Shown here: in pieces, positions 1-9,339 of the stretch | Numbering within the stretch: the first letter of the stretch is position 1 | Layout of the letters: each line of letters begins with the position of its first letter | Origin: Chitinophagaceae bacterium UBA1930 | GTDB taxonomy: Bacteria > Bacteroidota > Bacteroidia > Chitinophagales > Chitinophagaceae | NCBI GenBank assembly: GCA_002337145.1 | Contig: DDFK01000001.1 | Location: 496,001-560,000, forward strand | DNA: 64,000 nucleotides | Direction of reading: 5' to 3' | The notes under the pieces: generated by a model | Database searches by the model: none | The model's input: the letters and a program-made list of their open reading frames with translations, nothing else | What the model was told of the DNA's origin: nothing | Program-made: the position numbers and the translations under genes

Positions 1-247
1 AAATATGTTGAAACATTGTTAAACTAATGGCAATATTACACAAGCAACTGCAAAATGCGAAAGAAAAGATAAGGTTTACCTAAAAAAGCTCAATTGAACT
101 TTATTAATAACTTTAGCCATTCAATTGACAAAACAAGTCAACAGCAAGAAACAGGATTGCTGCACTTGCCATGATGGCCATACTGGAATGACTTGCTTTA
201 AAACTGCTTGGGCACAAGGGCCCATTACCAATAAAATGATGAATTGT

Positions 248-1975
248 ATGACTAAAAGAATGTTGCTAGGCCTTATTATTATAGGCTCCTTCTATGTACT
301 GCATGCCCAAGAAAAAAGATGCGAATGGCTGGGTGCAGGCAAACAGGTAGACCCCTACCATTACCAGCAAACAAAATCAGCTACGTATAAGCATGGGGCC
401 GTATCCTCTGCACAACCTATAGCAAGCATGGTGGGTGCAACCATCATGAAGCGAGGCGGCAATGCATTTGATGCTTCCATTGCAACACAACTGGCACTGG
501 CTGTGGTTTACCCTGGGGCAGGCAATATTGGTGGTGGTGGTTTTTTGATAGCGAGAAGGAAAACGGGACAACTAATTGGTCTGGATTACCGAGAAGAAGC
601 TCCCCACAAAGCCAATAAAGATATGTACTTGGATAAAGATGGAAATGCCCAAACCAACCTATCGCAAAATGGGCACCTTGCTGCGGGTGTGCCCGGTACC
701 GTTGCGGGTTTGTTTGCCACCATGCCCTACGCCAAACTTCCGTTCAAACAACTCATCCAACCTGCCATTGACCTGGCCGAATATGGTTTTGTAATTACCG
801 AAAGGGAAGCCAATAACCTGAACACCAACAGGGATGCATTCATAAAATACAATACCGTTACACCGGCATTTGTAAAGCAAGCAAAATGGAAAGCAGGCGA
901 CACTTTGATACAAAAGCAACTGGCCGCCACATTGAAACGCATACGCGACAATGGAGTCAAGGGCTTTTATGAAGGAGAAACAGCTAAACTGATTGTGGAA
1001 GAAATGCAGAAAGGCAACGGCATTATTGCACTAGAAGATTTGAAAAACTATAAGGCCAAACCAAGAACCCCCATCGAATTCAATTATAAGGGATACAATA
1101 TTGTTGGCTTTCCGCCACCAAGCAGTGGCGGCATCATACTACTGCAGGTAATGAAAATGGTAGCCAAGTACCCCATAGCATCCTATGGCTTTCAAAGTGC
1201 ACAGGCCGTGCAGTTAATGGTTGAAGCAGAACGCAGGGCCTATGCCGACCGTGCCGAACATTTGGGCGACCCAGACTTTTGGAAAGTGCCTTTAAAGACC
1301 ATGAGCAGCGATGCCTACATTGCCAACCGGATGAAAGATTACGACCCCAACAAAGCATCCAAAAGCAGCGATATAAAAGCGGGTGAAATAAAGGAAAGCG
1401 AAGAAACCACGCACTTAAGCATTTACGATGCAGAAGGTAATATGGTAAGCGTAACCACCACTTTAAATGGTGGCTACGGCAGCAAAACCGTTGTTGGCGG
1501 TGCAGGTTTTTTATTGAACAACGAAATGGATGACTTCAGCATCAAACCCGGTGTGGCAAACTATTACGGTGCCGTGGGTGGTGCAGCCAATGCCATTGAA
1601 CCCGGCAAAAGAATGTTGAGCAGCATGTGCCCTGTTGTGGTATTGAAAAACAATAAACCCTATATTGTTGCTGGTACACCCGGTGGTACAACCATACCTA
1701 CTTCTGTTTTCCAGACACTGATGAATCTGCTTGAATTTAACATGACTGCTAGCGACGCAGTGAACAAACCAAAATTCCATCACCAGCATCTGCCCGATGA
1801 AGTATATGTGGAGAAAGGCTTTCCCTTAGATACCAGGAAGCAGTTAGAAGCAATGGGTTATAAGATCGTTGACCGTGGCCCATGGAGCAGGACCGAAGTA
1901 ATACGCATCAATGCACAGAATAAGATTGAGGCTGTTGCTGACAAAAGGGGTGATGATAGTGTAGCAGGCTTCTAA
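248..1975 (+). CDS. ggt: gamma-glutamyltransferase
   Basis: Gamma-glutamyltransferase, an N-terminal-nucleophile hydrolase that removes or transfers the gamma-glutamyl group of glutathione and related peptides, normally in the periplasm. The product is about 575 residues, normal for the family. A hydrophobic signal segment at residues 5-18 ends in HAQ. The self-cleavage site and nucleophile is the first Thr of ETTHLSIYD (about residue 387), followed by NGGYGS and LNNEMDDFS, so large and small subunits are expected. The GTPGGTT loop lies near residue 477. The frame is open back to a TTG at 125, but that extension is Cys-rich and would bury the signal peptide. ATG 248 is preferred, with ATG 236 and 239 as alternatives. 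A DinB-like gene follows after 51 bases on the same strand. Confidence 0.93.
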   Translation: MTKRMLLGLIIIGSFYVLHAQEKRCEWLGAGKQVDPYHYQQTKSATYKHGAVSSAQPIASMVGATIMKRGGNAFDASIATQLALAVVYPGAGNIGGGGFLIARRKTGQLIGLDYREEAPHKANKDMYLDKDGNAQTNLSQNGHLAAGVPGTVAGLFATMPYAKLPFKQLIQPAIDLAEYGFVITEREANNLNTNRDAFIKYNTVTPAFVKQAKWKAGDTLIQKQLAATLKRIRDNGVKGFYEGETAKLIVEEMQKGNGIIALEDLKNYKAKPRTPIEFNYKGYNIVGFPPPSSGGIILLQVMKMVAKYPIASYGFQSAQAVQLMVEAERRAYADRAEHLGDPDFWKVPLKTMSSDAYIANRMKDYDPNKASKSSDIKAGEIKESEETTHLSIYDAEGNMVSVTTTLNGGYGSKTVVGGAGFLLNNEMDDFSIKPGVANYYGAVGGAANAIEPGKRMLSSMCPVVVLKNNKPYIVAGTPGGTTIPTSVFQTLMNLLEFNMTASDAVNKPKFHHQHLPDEVYVEKGFPLDTRKQLEAMGYKIVDRGPWSRTEVIRINAQNKIEAVADKRGDDSVAGF

Positions 1976-2026
1976 CAAAAGTATACGATATCCTAATAAC
2001 ATTATTTATCCAAAAACATTCATCAT

Positions 2027-2554
2027 ATGCAAACAGGATTTTTAAAAGACACCATCAAGCGGTTCAAATATTACAAGGACCTTGCCGACAAAACTTTTGA
2101 CCAACTAACCGACAAGGATTTCCTGTACCAGCCCAATGAAGCAAGCAACAGTATTGCCGTCATCATTCAACACATGTATGGCAATATGCTGAGCCGTTGG
2201 ACAAATTTCCTGACCGAGGATGGCGAAAAAGAGTGGCGTAACCGCGACACCGAATTTGAAGTGGCCAACAAAAGCAAAGACGAACTTATGGCCCTTTGGA
2301 ACAATGGCTGGAAGTGCCTGCTGGACACGCTGGAAAGCTTACAGCCAGCAGACTTGGAGAAAACCATATACATACGCACAGAGCCATTGATAGTATATGA
2401 TGCCATCTTGCGGCAACTGGCACACTATCCTTACCATGTGGGCCAGATTGTTTACATTGGCAGGATGCTAAAAGATGCCGAATGGAAAAGTTTGAGCATA
2501 CCCAAAGGCGATAGTCAGCAATTCAACAATTTAATGAAAGAGCAGAACAAGTAA
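2027..2554 (+). CDS. DinB-like (DUF1572) four-helix protein
   Basis: A 175-residue protein resembling the DUF1572 branch of the DinB/YfiT four-helix-bundle superfamily. Members usually bind a divalent metal through three histidines; some are thiol-S-transferases, but most have no known substrate. Candidate ligands are His in IIQHMYGN (about residue 48) and His in AHYPYHVGQIVY (residues about 133 and 137). The sequence starts directly with the first helix and has no signal peptide, so it should be cytoplasmic. It follows ggt by 51 bases and may be cotranscribed. The fold assignment rests on the motif pattern and length; the reaction is unknown. Confidence 0.75.
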   Translation: MQTGFLKDTIKRFKYYKDLADKTFDQLTDKDFLYQPNEASNSIAVIIQHMYGNMLSRWTNFLTEDGEKEWRNRDTEFEVANKSKDELMALWNNGWKCLLDTLESLQPADLEKTIYIRTEPLIVYDAILRQLAHYPYHVGQIVYIGRMLKDAEWKSLSIPKGDSQQFNNLMKEQNK

Positions 2555-2650
2555 TGTTTGTAACACATCGTTTGTTATAGGCAATGATTATTGCTCACAA
2601 TACAGAAGCAGCCCCTTGCTGCCTATTACTATCGCAACTTTTATAACAAC

Positions 2651-3697
2651 ATGTTTCAATTATCCAACACGCCGGGCAGAACGGCAACCATAGATACAAA
2701 AGAGTTTTTATTTTTCTCGGGTTATGCTTATTTAGGTGTACAGCATGTAGATGAGTTTGTTTCCCTGTTCCAGCAAGGCATCAGCAAATATGGATGGCTG
2801 TTCCCTTCATCCAGAATATCCAATACGCAACTGGATGTTTTTGCAGCAATGGAAGCAACATTAACCGCATTGACCCATACAAGCGATTCCATCTGTTTTG
2901 CTTCGGGCTTTGGTGCAGGCACCATTGCTTCCTCCCTGTTCAGGAACCATGCAATTGCCGTTTGCCCCGAAGCACACCCTGCAATAAACAAGCTACAGCA
3001 GCCCAGTCTAGGTTTTGACAAATGGGCCGAGAAAACATTACATGCAATACATGAAACCAGTTTCGACAAAACACCCGTGCTGATTACAGATGCAGTTAAC
3101 CCCCTTACAAGCGAAGTGAATGATTTCGATTTCCTGCAATACATCGAAAGCCCTTTAATTGTAATTGTGGATGACTCGCATGGCATTGGGCTATTGGGTA
3201 ATAAAGGCCAAGGCATCAGCAGCCTGCTGCCCCGCAAAGAAAACATTGAATACATCATTACCTACTCATTGTCCAAGGCATTCAGCATTAATGGCGGTGC
3301 CATCAGTTGTACCAATAAAGCAACAGCAGATGCCATAAGAACGCTGCCCGACTTTACGGCAAGTACATCGCTCTCACCAGCATTGGCATATACATTTATT
3401 AAAGGCCAATCTATTTATGCAGCACAAAGAGCGAAACTGATGCACAATATCAGCCTACTTAAAACCTTTTTGTCTGCACATGACGGTATCATTAATGATG
3501 AACGTCTGCCTGTTTTTGTATTGCCCGAAGTTTTGGATGAAACTTTTTTTGCAAAACACCAAACCATTATTTCTTCATTTGCCTACCCAACTACACAAGG
3601 CAAAAAAATAAACAGGGCTGTATTGAATGCCTTGCATACCGAAGATGATTTGAGAATGCTTGCACAAATTATCACCGGCCGTACTATTACCGGTTAG
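2651..3697 (+). CDS. AONS/KBL-like PLP-dependent aminotransferase-fold enzyme
   Basis: A PLP enzyme of the alpha-oxoamine synthase group (8-amino-7-oxononanoate synthase BioF, 2-amino-3-ketobutyrate CoA ligase and relatives). From ATG 2651 it has 348 residues, somewhat shorter than typical BioF (about 385). Visible family features are FLFFSGYAYLGV at the N-terminus, FASGFGAGT, the cofactor aspartate and histidine in DDSHGIGLLG, and the Schiff-base lysine in YSLSKAFSINGG (about K209). The frame extends to a TTG at 2591, but the extra residues look unlike the family. No biotin or threonine-catabolism genes are adjacent, so the exact substrate is unresolved. A BioF-like paralogue is the most economical reading. 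Confidence 0.8.
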   Translation: MFQLSNTPGRTATIDTKEFLFFSGYAYLGVQHVDEFVSLFQQGISKYGWLFPSSRISNTQLDVFAAMEATLTALTHTSDSICFASGFGAGTIASSLFRNHAIAVCPEAHPAINKLQQPSLGFDKWAEKTLHAIHETSFDKTPVLITDAVNPLTSEVNDFDFLQYIESPLIVIVDDSHGIGLLGNKGQGISSLLPRKENIEYIITYSLSKAFSINGGAISCTNKATADAIRTLPDFTASTSLSPALAYTFIKGQSIYAAQRAKLMHNISLLKTFLSAHDGIINDERLPVFVLPEVLDETFFAKHQTIISSFAYPTTQGKKINRAVLNALHTEDDLRMLAQIITGRTITG

Positions 3698-3772
3698 GCA
3701 ATTGCAATTATCCTTGTTTGTTGCAAAAAAACTGCCACCAATTGCACCAATAAAATTGTGGAAACACCTTCC

Positions 3773-3913
3773 CACCTGCTACAAGCAGTAAATCCTTATC
3801 CTCCAAATCCGTACAACCCATACCATCCGTGTGCCTATAAATTTAAAATTCCACTTACTGCAAACAGTAAACCCTACCCTCCCAATCCGTCAAACCCATA
3901 ACATCTGTGTGCC
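3773..3913. repeat. Imperfect tandem duplication upstream of guaA
   Basis: The 301-base gap 3698-3998 holds no gene. It contains two similar units of about 62 bases, 3773-3835 and 3852-3913, separated by 16 bases. Shared blocks in order are a CAGTAAA core, a CC-rich stretch with AATCCGT, AACCCATA, and TGTGTGCC or CGTGTGCC. The units differ at roughly one base in five, so they are diverged copies. Function is unknown; this could be a REP-like intergenic element. Confidence 0.65.
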
Positions 3914-3986
3914 AAACAAAATTGCCCTATTGAAATTATATTCATGCCCAATCCATGCAATTCGGGCAACAAAAAACACAAACTAT

Positions 3987-3994
3987 TATCTTCG
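3987..3994 (+). promoter_or_regulatory. Putative -7 box of guaA (TATCTTCG)
   Basis: TATCTTCG matches the Bacteroidota -7 consensus TAnnTTTG at all but one fixed position. It ends 5 bases before the A of ATG 3999. With normal -7 geometry the transcript would begin at or next to the start codon. If so, either ATG 3999 is leaderless or the second ATG at 4011 is used. Confidence 0.45.
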
Positions 3995-3998
3995 CGGC

Positions 3999-5534
3999 AT
4001 GACTGAAAAAATGCTCATCCTCGACTTTGGCAGCCAGTTCACCCAATTAATTGCACGCTGTGTCCGCGAAGCAAATGTGTACTGCGAAATCATTCCCTAC
4101 AACAAACCCTTTACCATTGATGCAACTTTAAAAGGCATCATTTTAAGTGGCAGCCCGTTTAGTGTGAACGACGTGGACAATCCTACGGTTGACATTCCAT
4201 CCTTTATCAGTCAGTTGCCAGTGCTGGGCGTATGCTATGGTGCACAACTAACGGCAAAAGAATTTGGTGGCCGGGTAGACAAAAGCAACAAACGTGAGTA
4301 TGGCCGTGCAACTTTGGAAAAGAAAAAAGAGGATGTACTATTGAACAATATTGCCGATCACTCGCAGGTATGGATGAGCCATAGCGACAGCATTGTGGCA
4401 TTACCGGCGGGTTTTGAAGTATTGGCCACAACCGAAAGCATACCCGTTGCTGCATTCAAGAAAACAACTACCGATACCCAACCTTTATACGGCTTACAGT
4501 TTCACCCCGAAGTGTACCACTCTAAAGAAGGCAAAAAAATAATCAGGAATTTTTTGGTGGATGTATGTGGCTGCAAGCAGGACTGGACGCCAGCCTCCTT
4601 TGTTACCGAAACCGTGGAAGCATTGAAACAGCAAATTGGCGATGCACATGTTATCATGGCATTGAGTGGCGGTGTGGACAGTACAGTTGCCGCAACACTC
4701 ATTAGCAAGGCCATTGGCAAAAGATTGCACGGCATTTTTGTGGACAATGGCGTACTACGTAAAAACGAGTTTGAACAAGTACTGGAAACCTATAAGCAAC
4801 TTGACCTGAATGTTACGGGCGTGGATGCAAAAGCATTGTTCTATAAGGAGCTTGCAGGGCAAACAGACCCCGAAGCAAAACGCAAAACAATTGGCAGGCT
4901 ATTTATTGAAGTGTTTGATACCGAAGCAAAGAAAATTACCGAAGCCAAATTTTTGGGGCAGGGAACCATTTACCCGGATGTGATTGAGAGCGTAAGCGTA
5001 CATGGGCCAAGTGCCACCATTAAATCGCACCACAATGTAGGTGGCCTGCCAGATACCATGAAGCTGAGCCTGGTAGAGCCATTGCGTTTCCTGTTTAAAG
5101 ATGAAGTAAGAAAAGTTGGTCTGGAACTGGGCATACCTGCCGACATGATCAATCGCCATCCGTTTCCTGGCCCCGGACTGGCCATCAGGATATTGGGCGA
5201 TATAACCGAAGAAAAAGTACAACTGTTACAGGCAGCCGACGACATTTATATCAAAGGATTAAAGTCAGCAGGTTTATATAACCAAGTATGGCAGGCAGGC
5301 ACTATACTCTTGCCTGTAAAAAGCGTAGGTGTTATGGGCGATGAAAGGACTTATGAATTTACTGTTGCCTTACGTGCCGTAACAAGTGTGGATGGCATGA
5401 CAGCCGATTGGGCCCATTTGCCTTATGAGTTCCTGGCAAACATCTCCAACGAAATCATCAACAACGTTCGCGGTATTAACCGTGTGGTGTATGATATCAG
5501 CAGCAAACCACCTGCTACCATTGAATGGGAATAA
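3999..5534 (+). CDS. guaA: GMP synthase (glutamine-hydrolysing)
   Basis: Converts XMP, glutamine and ATP to GMP, the last step of guanine nucleotide synthesis. From ATG 3999 it has 511 residues, the usual length. The N-terminal class I glutamine amidotransferase carries the nucleophile Cys79 in GVCYGAQ and the His169/Glu171 pair in LQFHPEV. The ATP pyrophosphatase domain has the PP-loop ALSGGVDST near residue 221. The C-terminal dimerisation domain ends with the conserved KPPATIEWE. The frame is open back to 3831, but those residues run through the upstream tandem repeat and are not GuaA-like. ATG 4011 (MLILDFGSQ) is an alternative start. hpt, another purine gene, lies about 31 kb away and is not linked. 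Confidence 0.97.
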   Translation: MTEKMLILDFGSQFTQLIARCVREANVYCEIIPYNKPFTIDATLKGIILSGSPFSVNDVDNPTVDIPSFISQLPVLGVCYGAQLTAKEFGGRVDKSNKREYGRATLEKKKEDVLLNNIADHSQVWMSHSDSIVALPAGFEVLATTESIPVAAFKKTTTDTQPLYGLQFHPEVYHSKEGKKIIRNFLVDVCGCKQDWTPASFVTETVEALKQQIGDAHVIMALSGGVDSTVAATLISKAIGKRLHGIFVDNGVLRKNEFEQVLETYKQLDLNVTGVDAKALFYKELAGQTDPEAKRKTIGRLFIEVFDTEAKKITEAKFLGQGTIYPDVIESVSVHGPSATIKSHHNVGGLPDTMKLSLVEPLRFLFKDEVRKVGLELGIPADMINRHPFPGPGLAIRILGDITEEKVQLLQAADDIYIKGLKSAGLYNQVWQAGTILLPVKSVGVMGDERTYEFTVALRAVTSVDGMTADWAHLPYEFLANISNEIINNVRGINRVVYDISSKPPATIEWE

Positions 5535-5540
5535 AAACAG

Positions 5541-5584
5541 GAAAGGACAAACAAGAAAATATGCAACTTCTTGTTTGTCCTTTC
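5541..5584 (+). terminator. Strong hairpin after guaA
   Basis: A perfect 17-base-pair inverted repeat (5541-5557 with 5568-5584) and a 10-base loop begin 6 bases after the guaA stop. The 3' arm ends in CCTTTC followed by AATATA, so the trailing T-run is weak. It probably terminates guaA or stabilises its 3' end. Confidence 0.7.
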
Positions 5585-5796
5585 AATATATTGGGAAATG
5601 TGTTGGAATAAATTCCAATTGTACATTCCAAACTCCATTGTACGCCTTGCTACTCCTGTACTAACTACTACTACGATAAATTCCCAAATTCCATCCGCCT
5701 GATTCATTCCTATTAGTGTGCCTATAGAGAAGCAGTGACCTCTTCCAAACATCTATGGCAGATTTTTTGCTTACTTTGTCGCATCAAATTTTTTGT

Positions 5797-6984
5797 ATGA
5801 AATTTCTAGTTGTTGTTACGATTGCTTTTTGTTCGCTCTTTACCATACACGCAACTGCCCAAACAGATGCCGGCAAGCCTGTAAAGATTGCCGTATTCTC
5901 TCCTGTGTACCTGGACTCTGCCTTTACCAACAACAATTACAAATTGGGCAACAGCAACATCCCGAAAAACATACTGCCCGGTCTTGAATTCTATACTGGC
6001 GTAATGATGGCCATTGACAGTTTGCAAAGCGAAAATGCCCATATTGAAGTACTGTATTTTGATAGCAAGAGCAGCGACCAGCCCATGAACAAAGTGCTTG
6101 CACAACCAGTGTGGGACAGTGTATCACTTATCATTGCATCGTTCAACAATAGGACCGATGTAAAGCCACTGGCCGATTTTGCAGCAAAGAAAAACATACC
6201 ACTTATATCATCTACTTTTCCTAACGATGGGGGCACCAGCAACAACCCGTTCTTCATCCTCATCAACTCCACCTTACGTACCCATTGCGAAGGGCTGTAC
6301 AGGTATATCCAAAAAAACTATTCAACAGGTAACTTGGTGTACATTAAAAGGAAAGGTGCGGTAGAAGACATGATACAGTCCATTTTTACCGAAATGGGTA
6401 AGAACACGCCATCCATTCCATTAAAATACAAAACCATTGAATTGACGGACAGTTTTAGCAGCAAGCAATTATTAAGCAGTCTGGATAGCAACAAACAAAA
6501 CATTGTTATTTGCGGTACCATTAACGAACCCTTTGGTGCAAGGCTGGTTAAAACGCTCAATGCATCGAGAAGGTACCAGGCAGTTGCCATTGGCATGCCT
6601 ACATGGGATGGCATAAAGGACCTGAACCAAGCTGCATCCCTTGATAGCAAAGGCATCGAAATCATCTACTCATCGCCTTACAATTTTTCACGCAACGAAA
6701 AACTGAGCAAGTACCTTACTAAAAAATATAAAGACATTTATTTTGCCAGGGCAAGCGATTGGGTATTCAAGGGTTACGAAAGCATGTACCACTTTACCAA
6801 ATTATTGTTGCAATACAAAGACGATTTTGTGAACCACTTGTCCAGCAAGGATTTCACGGTGTTCAACGAATTTGATGTGCAACCGGTAAAGTTGAAGAAA
6901 GAAAACATTGTGCCCGATTACCTGGAAAACAAGAAACTCTATTTCATTAAAAAGCAGGATGGTATTGTTAAGTCCGTGAATTGA
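5797..6984 (+). CDS. Periplasmic type 1 ligand-binding protein (Peripla_BP_6-like)
   Basis: A secreted binding protein of about 395 residues with the type 1 periplasmic-binding fold used by branched-chain amino acid receptors. A signal peptide (residues 1-20, ending ATAQ) is followed by VKIAVFSPVYLDSAF, GLEFYTGVMMAIDSL and VSLIIASFNNR, the alternating strand and helix pattern of the first lobe. LVYIKRKG and NIVICGTINEPFGARL resemble second-lobe strands. No permease or ATPase gene is adjacent, so it may act as an orphan sensor or scavenging protein rather than a transporter part. The frame extends to 5755, but ATG 5797 places the signal peptide at the N-terminus. The ligand cannot be told from the sequence. 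Confidence 0.75.
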   Translation: MKFLVVVTIAFCSLFTIHATAQTDAGKPVKIAVFSPVYLDSAFTNNNYKLGNSNIPKNILPGLEFYTGVMMAIDSLQSENAHIEVLYFDSKSSDQPMNKVLAQPVWDSVSLIIASFNNRTDVKPLADFAAKKNIPLISSTFPNDGGTSNNPFFILINSTLRTHCEGLYRYIQKNYSTGNLVYIKRKGAVEDMIQSIFTEMGKNTPSIPLKYKTIELTDSFSSKQLLSSLDSNKQNIVICGTINEPFGARLVKTLNASRRYQAVAIGMPTWDGIKDLNQAASLDSKGIEIIYSSPYNFSRNEKLSKYLTKKYKDIYFARASDWVFKGYESMYHFTKLLLQYKDDFVNHLSSKDFTVFNEFDVQPVKLKKENIVPDYLENKKLYFIKKQDGIVKSVN

Positions 6985-7053
6985 TACTATATCAACAATG
7001 GATGGACTGCCATTTCAATTGCATTCATAAAGCCCCAATACATTCTTCAGCTC

Positions 7054-7067
7054 ATGGGTGCGACGCC
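7054..7067 (+). repeat. Dispersed repeat core, copy 1 (partial)
   Basis: ATGGGTGCGACGCC, identical to the 3' 14 bases of the 18-base core found at four other intergenic positions here (15090, 19142, 37974, 57368). It lies between the binding protein and the cytochrome gene, in the same direction as both. The preceding bases (CAGCTC) differ from GTTG in the other copies. Confidence 0.65.
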
Positions 7068-7168
7068 ACCGCAGCCCAACCCTGCACCATTGCCGGCCAA
7101 CAAATAGCATCAAAAAATAAACAGTTGCATCAACTGCGATTAAGTAATTTCATTGCGTAATCCTGGTT

Positions 7169-8554
7169 ATGAAAAAGTTTGCAATCATCCTTTCCCTGTT
7201 GCTGGGCTTTATTGTTGCAACAGCATTCATCCGTCATTTCAATGAGGGCGACAGGCCCATGTTCATACCGCCAAGCACCCAACGCTCTGGCAATGCAACG
7301 GAGGGTTATAATTACCTTACTACGGGCAATTTCTTAAGCAGTGGCATTCCTTACAAGTACTATCAAATGCTTTTTGGAAAAGACAAGAACAATTACCTGC
7401 AACGCACGGGCAAAAATGCAACGGTTGGGCACGATTACAATGTGGTAACCACCGCCGATGGTGTGGACATTGTGATACCTACCTGCCTGCAATGCCATGC
7501 ACAGGTGTTCAACGATTCGCTGTATGTGGGCCTGGGCAATAGCATGATTGATTTCAGCAACATCAGCAAGCAGAACAACCTGCTGAACAATATGGCAGTA
7601 AAAGCCATGCAGACCCTTTCGCCCAAACTGTACGATGCAGCAAAGCCAATGATTACAACCTTTGACCTAGTGAACCCCTACATGGAAACAGAAGTACGTG
7701 GCGTGAATGCGGCCGACAGGCTGGCCATATTGTTGGTGGCACACCGCAATCCGCAAACATTGGAGTGGAGCAATGAAACCCTGCTGAATATTCCCGATGA
7801 AACCATACCAACCGATGTACCCGCCTGGTGGATGATGAATAAAAAAAATGCCATGTTTTACAATGGTTTTGGCCGTGGCGACTTTGGCCGGTTCCTGATG
7901 CTGAGCAATATACTTACCGTAAAAGACACTGCAGAAGCCGCAGAAGTGTACACCCATTTTGGCGATGTGCTGGCCTTCATCAAATCCATTAAGGCACCCA
8001 AATATCCCTATGCAATTGACAGGCAATTGGCCACCGATGGCGAAACCATTTTTGTAAACAATTGCAGCCGTTGCCACGGCACTTATGGCAGCAATGAAAG
8101 CTATCCCAACCTGCTGATACCCGAAAGTTTGATACGTACAGATTCTTTGCTGTTTAAGGCCAACTACCAAAATTATCAGTTCATCGATTGGTTCAACAAA
8201 AGCTGGTTTGCACAGGGCCAGTACCCTGCAAGGCTAGAGCCCAGTAATGGCTATGTAGCACCACCATTGGATGGCATCTGGATTACGGCACCCTACCTGC
8301 ACAATGGTTCCGTACCAACTTTAGAGGCTTTGCTCAACAGCAAAACAAGGCCCACTTATTGGAGCCGCGATTTCAAGAACCCGGTTTATAATTATGAACA
8401 GGTTGGATGGCAGTACGAGACACAGGCCCAACCCAAACGTAAAAAAAGCTACAACACTACTTTGCCTGGTTATGGCAATTATGGCCACACTTTTGGCGAC
8501 AATCTTACCAACACAGAAAGAAAGGCCCTGATAGAATACCTAAAAACATTGTAG
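7169..8554 (+). CDS. Di-heme c-type cytochrome (peroxidase/RoxA-like)
   Basis: An exported cytochrome of 461 residues with two covalent heme sites, CLQCH (C106/C109/H110) and CSRCH (C299/C302/H303). One N-terminal hydrophobic segment (residues 3-21) serves as signal or anchor. The C-terminal part has YVAPPLDGIWITAPYLHNGSVPTLEALL, a block typical of the di-heme peroxidase-like family that includes the rubber oxygenase RoxA. This is not classical CcpA architecture, because the heme sites are about 190 residues apart with a long insert. Electron transfer in the periplasm is expected, but substrate and catalytic activity are unknown. It is monocistronic, with a strong terminator downstream. Confidence 0.8.
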   Translation: MKKFAIILSLLLGFIVATAFIRHFNEGDRPMFIPPSTQRSGNATEGYNYLTTGNFLSSGIPYKYYQMLFGKDKNNYLQRTGKNATVGHDYNVVTTADGVDIVIPTCLQCHAQVFNDSLYVGLGNSMIDFSNISKQNNLLNNMAVKAMQTLSPKLYDAAKPMITTFDLVNPYMETEVRGVNAADRLAILLVAHRNPQTLEWSNETLLNIPDETIPTDVPAWWMMNKKNAMFYNGFGRGDFGRFLMLSNILTVKDTAEAAEVYTHFGDVLAFIKSIKAPKYPYAIDRQLATDGETIFVNNCSRCHGTYGSNESYPNLLIPESLIRTDSLLFKANYQNYQFIDWFNKSWFAQGQYPARLEPSNGYVAPPLDGIWITAPYLHNGSVPTLEALLNSKTRPTYWSRDFKNPVYNYEQVGWQYETQAQPKRKKSYNTTLPGYGNYGHTFGDNLTNTERKALIEYLKTL

Positions 8555-8674
8555 GTTATTATTAGTGAGACTTCCCAACTGTTTCAACGTTGCTCCCGAT
8601 AGCTTCGGTACATCAGCAGCAATACATGGTTGGCTTTTATAGAAGCGTAGATTTGCCATCAACATATTCCACAT

Positions 8675-8707
8675 AAAAAAGGAGCGTAACTAGCACGCTC
8701 CTTTTTT
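8675..8707. terminator. Bidirectional terminator
   Basis: Stem GGAGCGT/ACGCTCC (8681-8687 with 8695-8701), flanked by six A on the left and six T on the right. It sits between the convergent cytochrome gene and the LRR gene and can serve both strands. Confidence 0.88.
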
Positions 8708-8724
8708 AATGGGTTCCACTTATA

Positions 8725-9240
8725 TTATTCCCCTTCGGGATAAGTATTGATAATGATTTCGCAATTGGGCAACAGTTGCTGCAACTTGGTTACTTCTTCT
8801 GCCGGATACTGATTGGGAAGGTTCAAGCGTTTTAAGGTCTTTAATTTTTTAAGACAGTTAACGGACCTTTCAGTCAATGCACCAAACTGCTTATAGCTCA
8901 TGCGTATTTCCAGCAGTTCCAGTTGCTTTAGTCCCGATAGACCGCAAAAGAATTTTTCCTGGCTAAAGTTCACCGGGCAGCCATTCAAACGCAGTTGCCT
9001 AAGGTTGTTCAGTTCCTTTAATTTTTCCAATGGTTCATCAGGAGCAATCTTGCCCTGCTCCACGTCGAAGATCATACCACGGTTATAGTAAACACTAACC
9101 GTTGATATAGCGGCTGGATCCTTTAGTGCATCTTTCATAGAAGAGGCATAGCCCATTGGGTTAAAACCAGACTGACTATTTGCACCTAATGTTGTTAAAA
9201 GAAACATCCATAGAAGATGGATGTATATTTTTTTGGACAT
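8725..9240 (-). CDS. Small secreted leucine-rich-repeat protein
   Basis: A 171-residue protein with a signal peptide (hydrophobic LLWMFLLTTLGANSQ). About three leucine-rich repeats follow: LEKLKELNNLRQLRLNGC, LSGLKQLELLEIRMS and LKKLKTLKRLNLPN. The chain ends soon after an acidic YPEGE tail, with no sorting domain, so it is probably periplasmic or an outer-surface binding protein. The start at 9240 (alternatively 9243) is chosen because it begins the signal peptide; the frame extends to 9297. The gene stands alone between a terminator and tgt. No specific partner can be inferred. Confidence 0.7.
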   Translation of the reverse strand: MSKKIYIHLLWMFLLTTLGANSQSGFNPMGYASSMKDALKDPAAISTVSVYYNRGMIFDVEQGKIAPDEPLEKLKELNNLRQLRLNGCPVNFSQEKFFCGLSGLKQLELLEIRMSYKQFGALTERSVNCLKKLKTLKRLNLPNQYPAEEVTKLQQLLPNCEIIINTYPEGE

Positions 9241-9339
9241 CATAGATAACGGATTAGTAAGCACTATAAAAGTACCATCCATTCTTCTACCGGTCACTAA
9301 AATGGGAACGATGTTAAGAAAGAAAGATTGCTTATAGAG

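Noticed and set aside
125..247. N-terminal Cys-rich extension of gamma-glutamyltransferase from TTG 125
   Set aside because: It would place the signal peptide about 40 residues inside the protein; ATG 248 fits the family.
2591..2650. TTG start of the AONS-like gene
   Set aside because: The 20 extra residues are Tyr/Asn/Gln-rich and not family-like; ATG 2651 matches the usual start.
3831..3998. N-terminal extension of GuaA by 56 codons
   Set aside because: The residues derive from the tandem repeat and do not resemble GuaA; the family N-terminus begins at 3999/4011.
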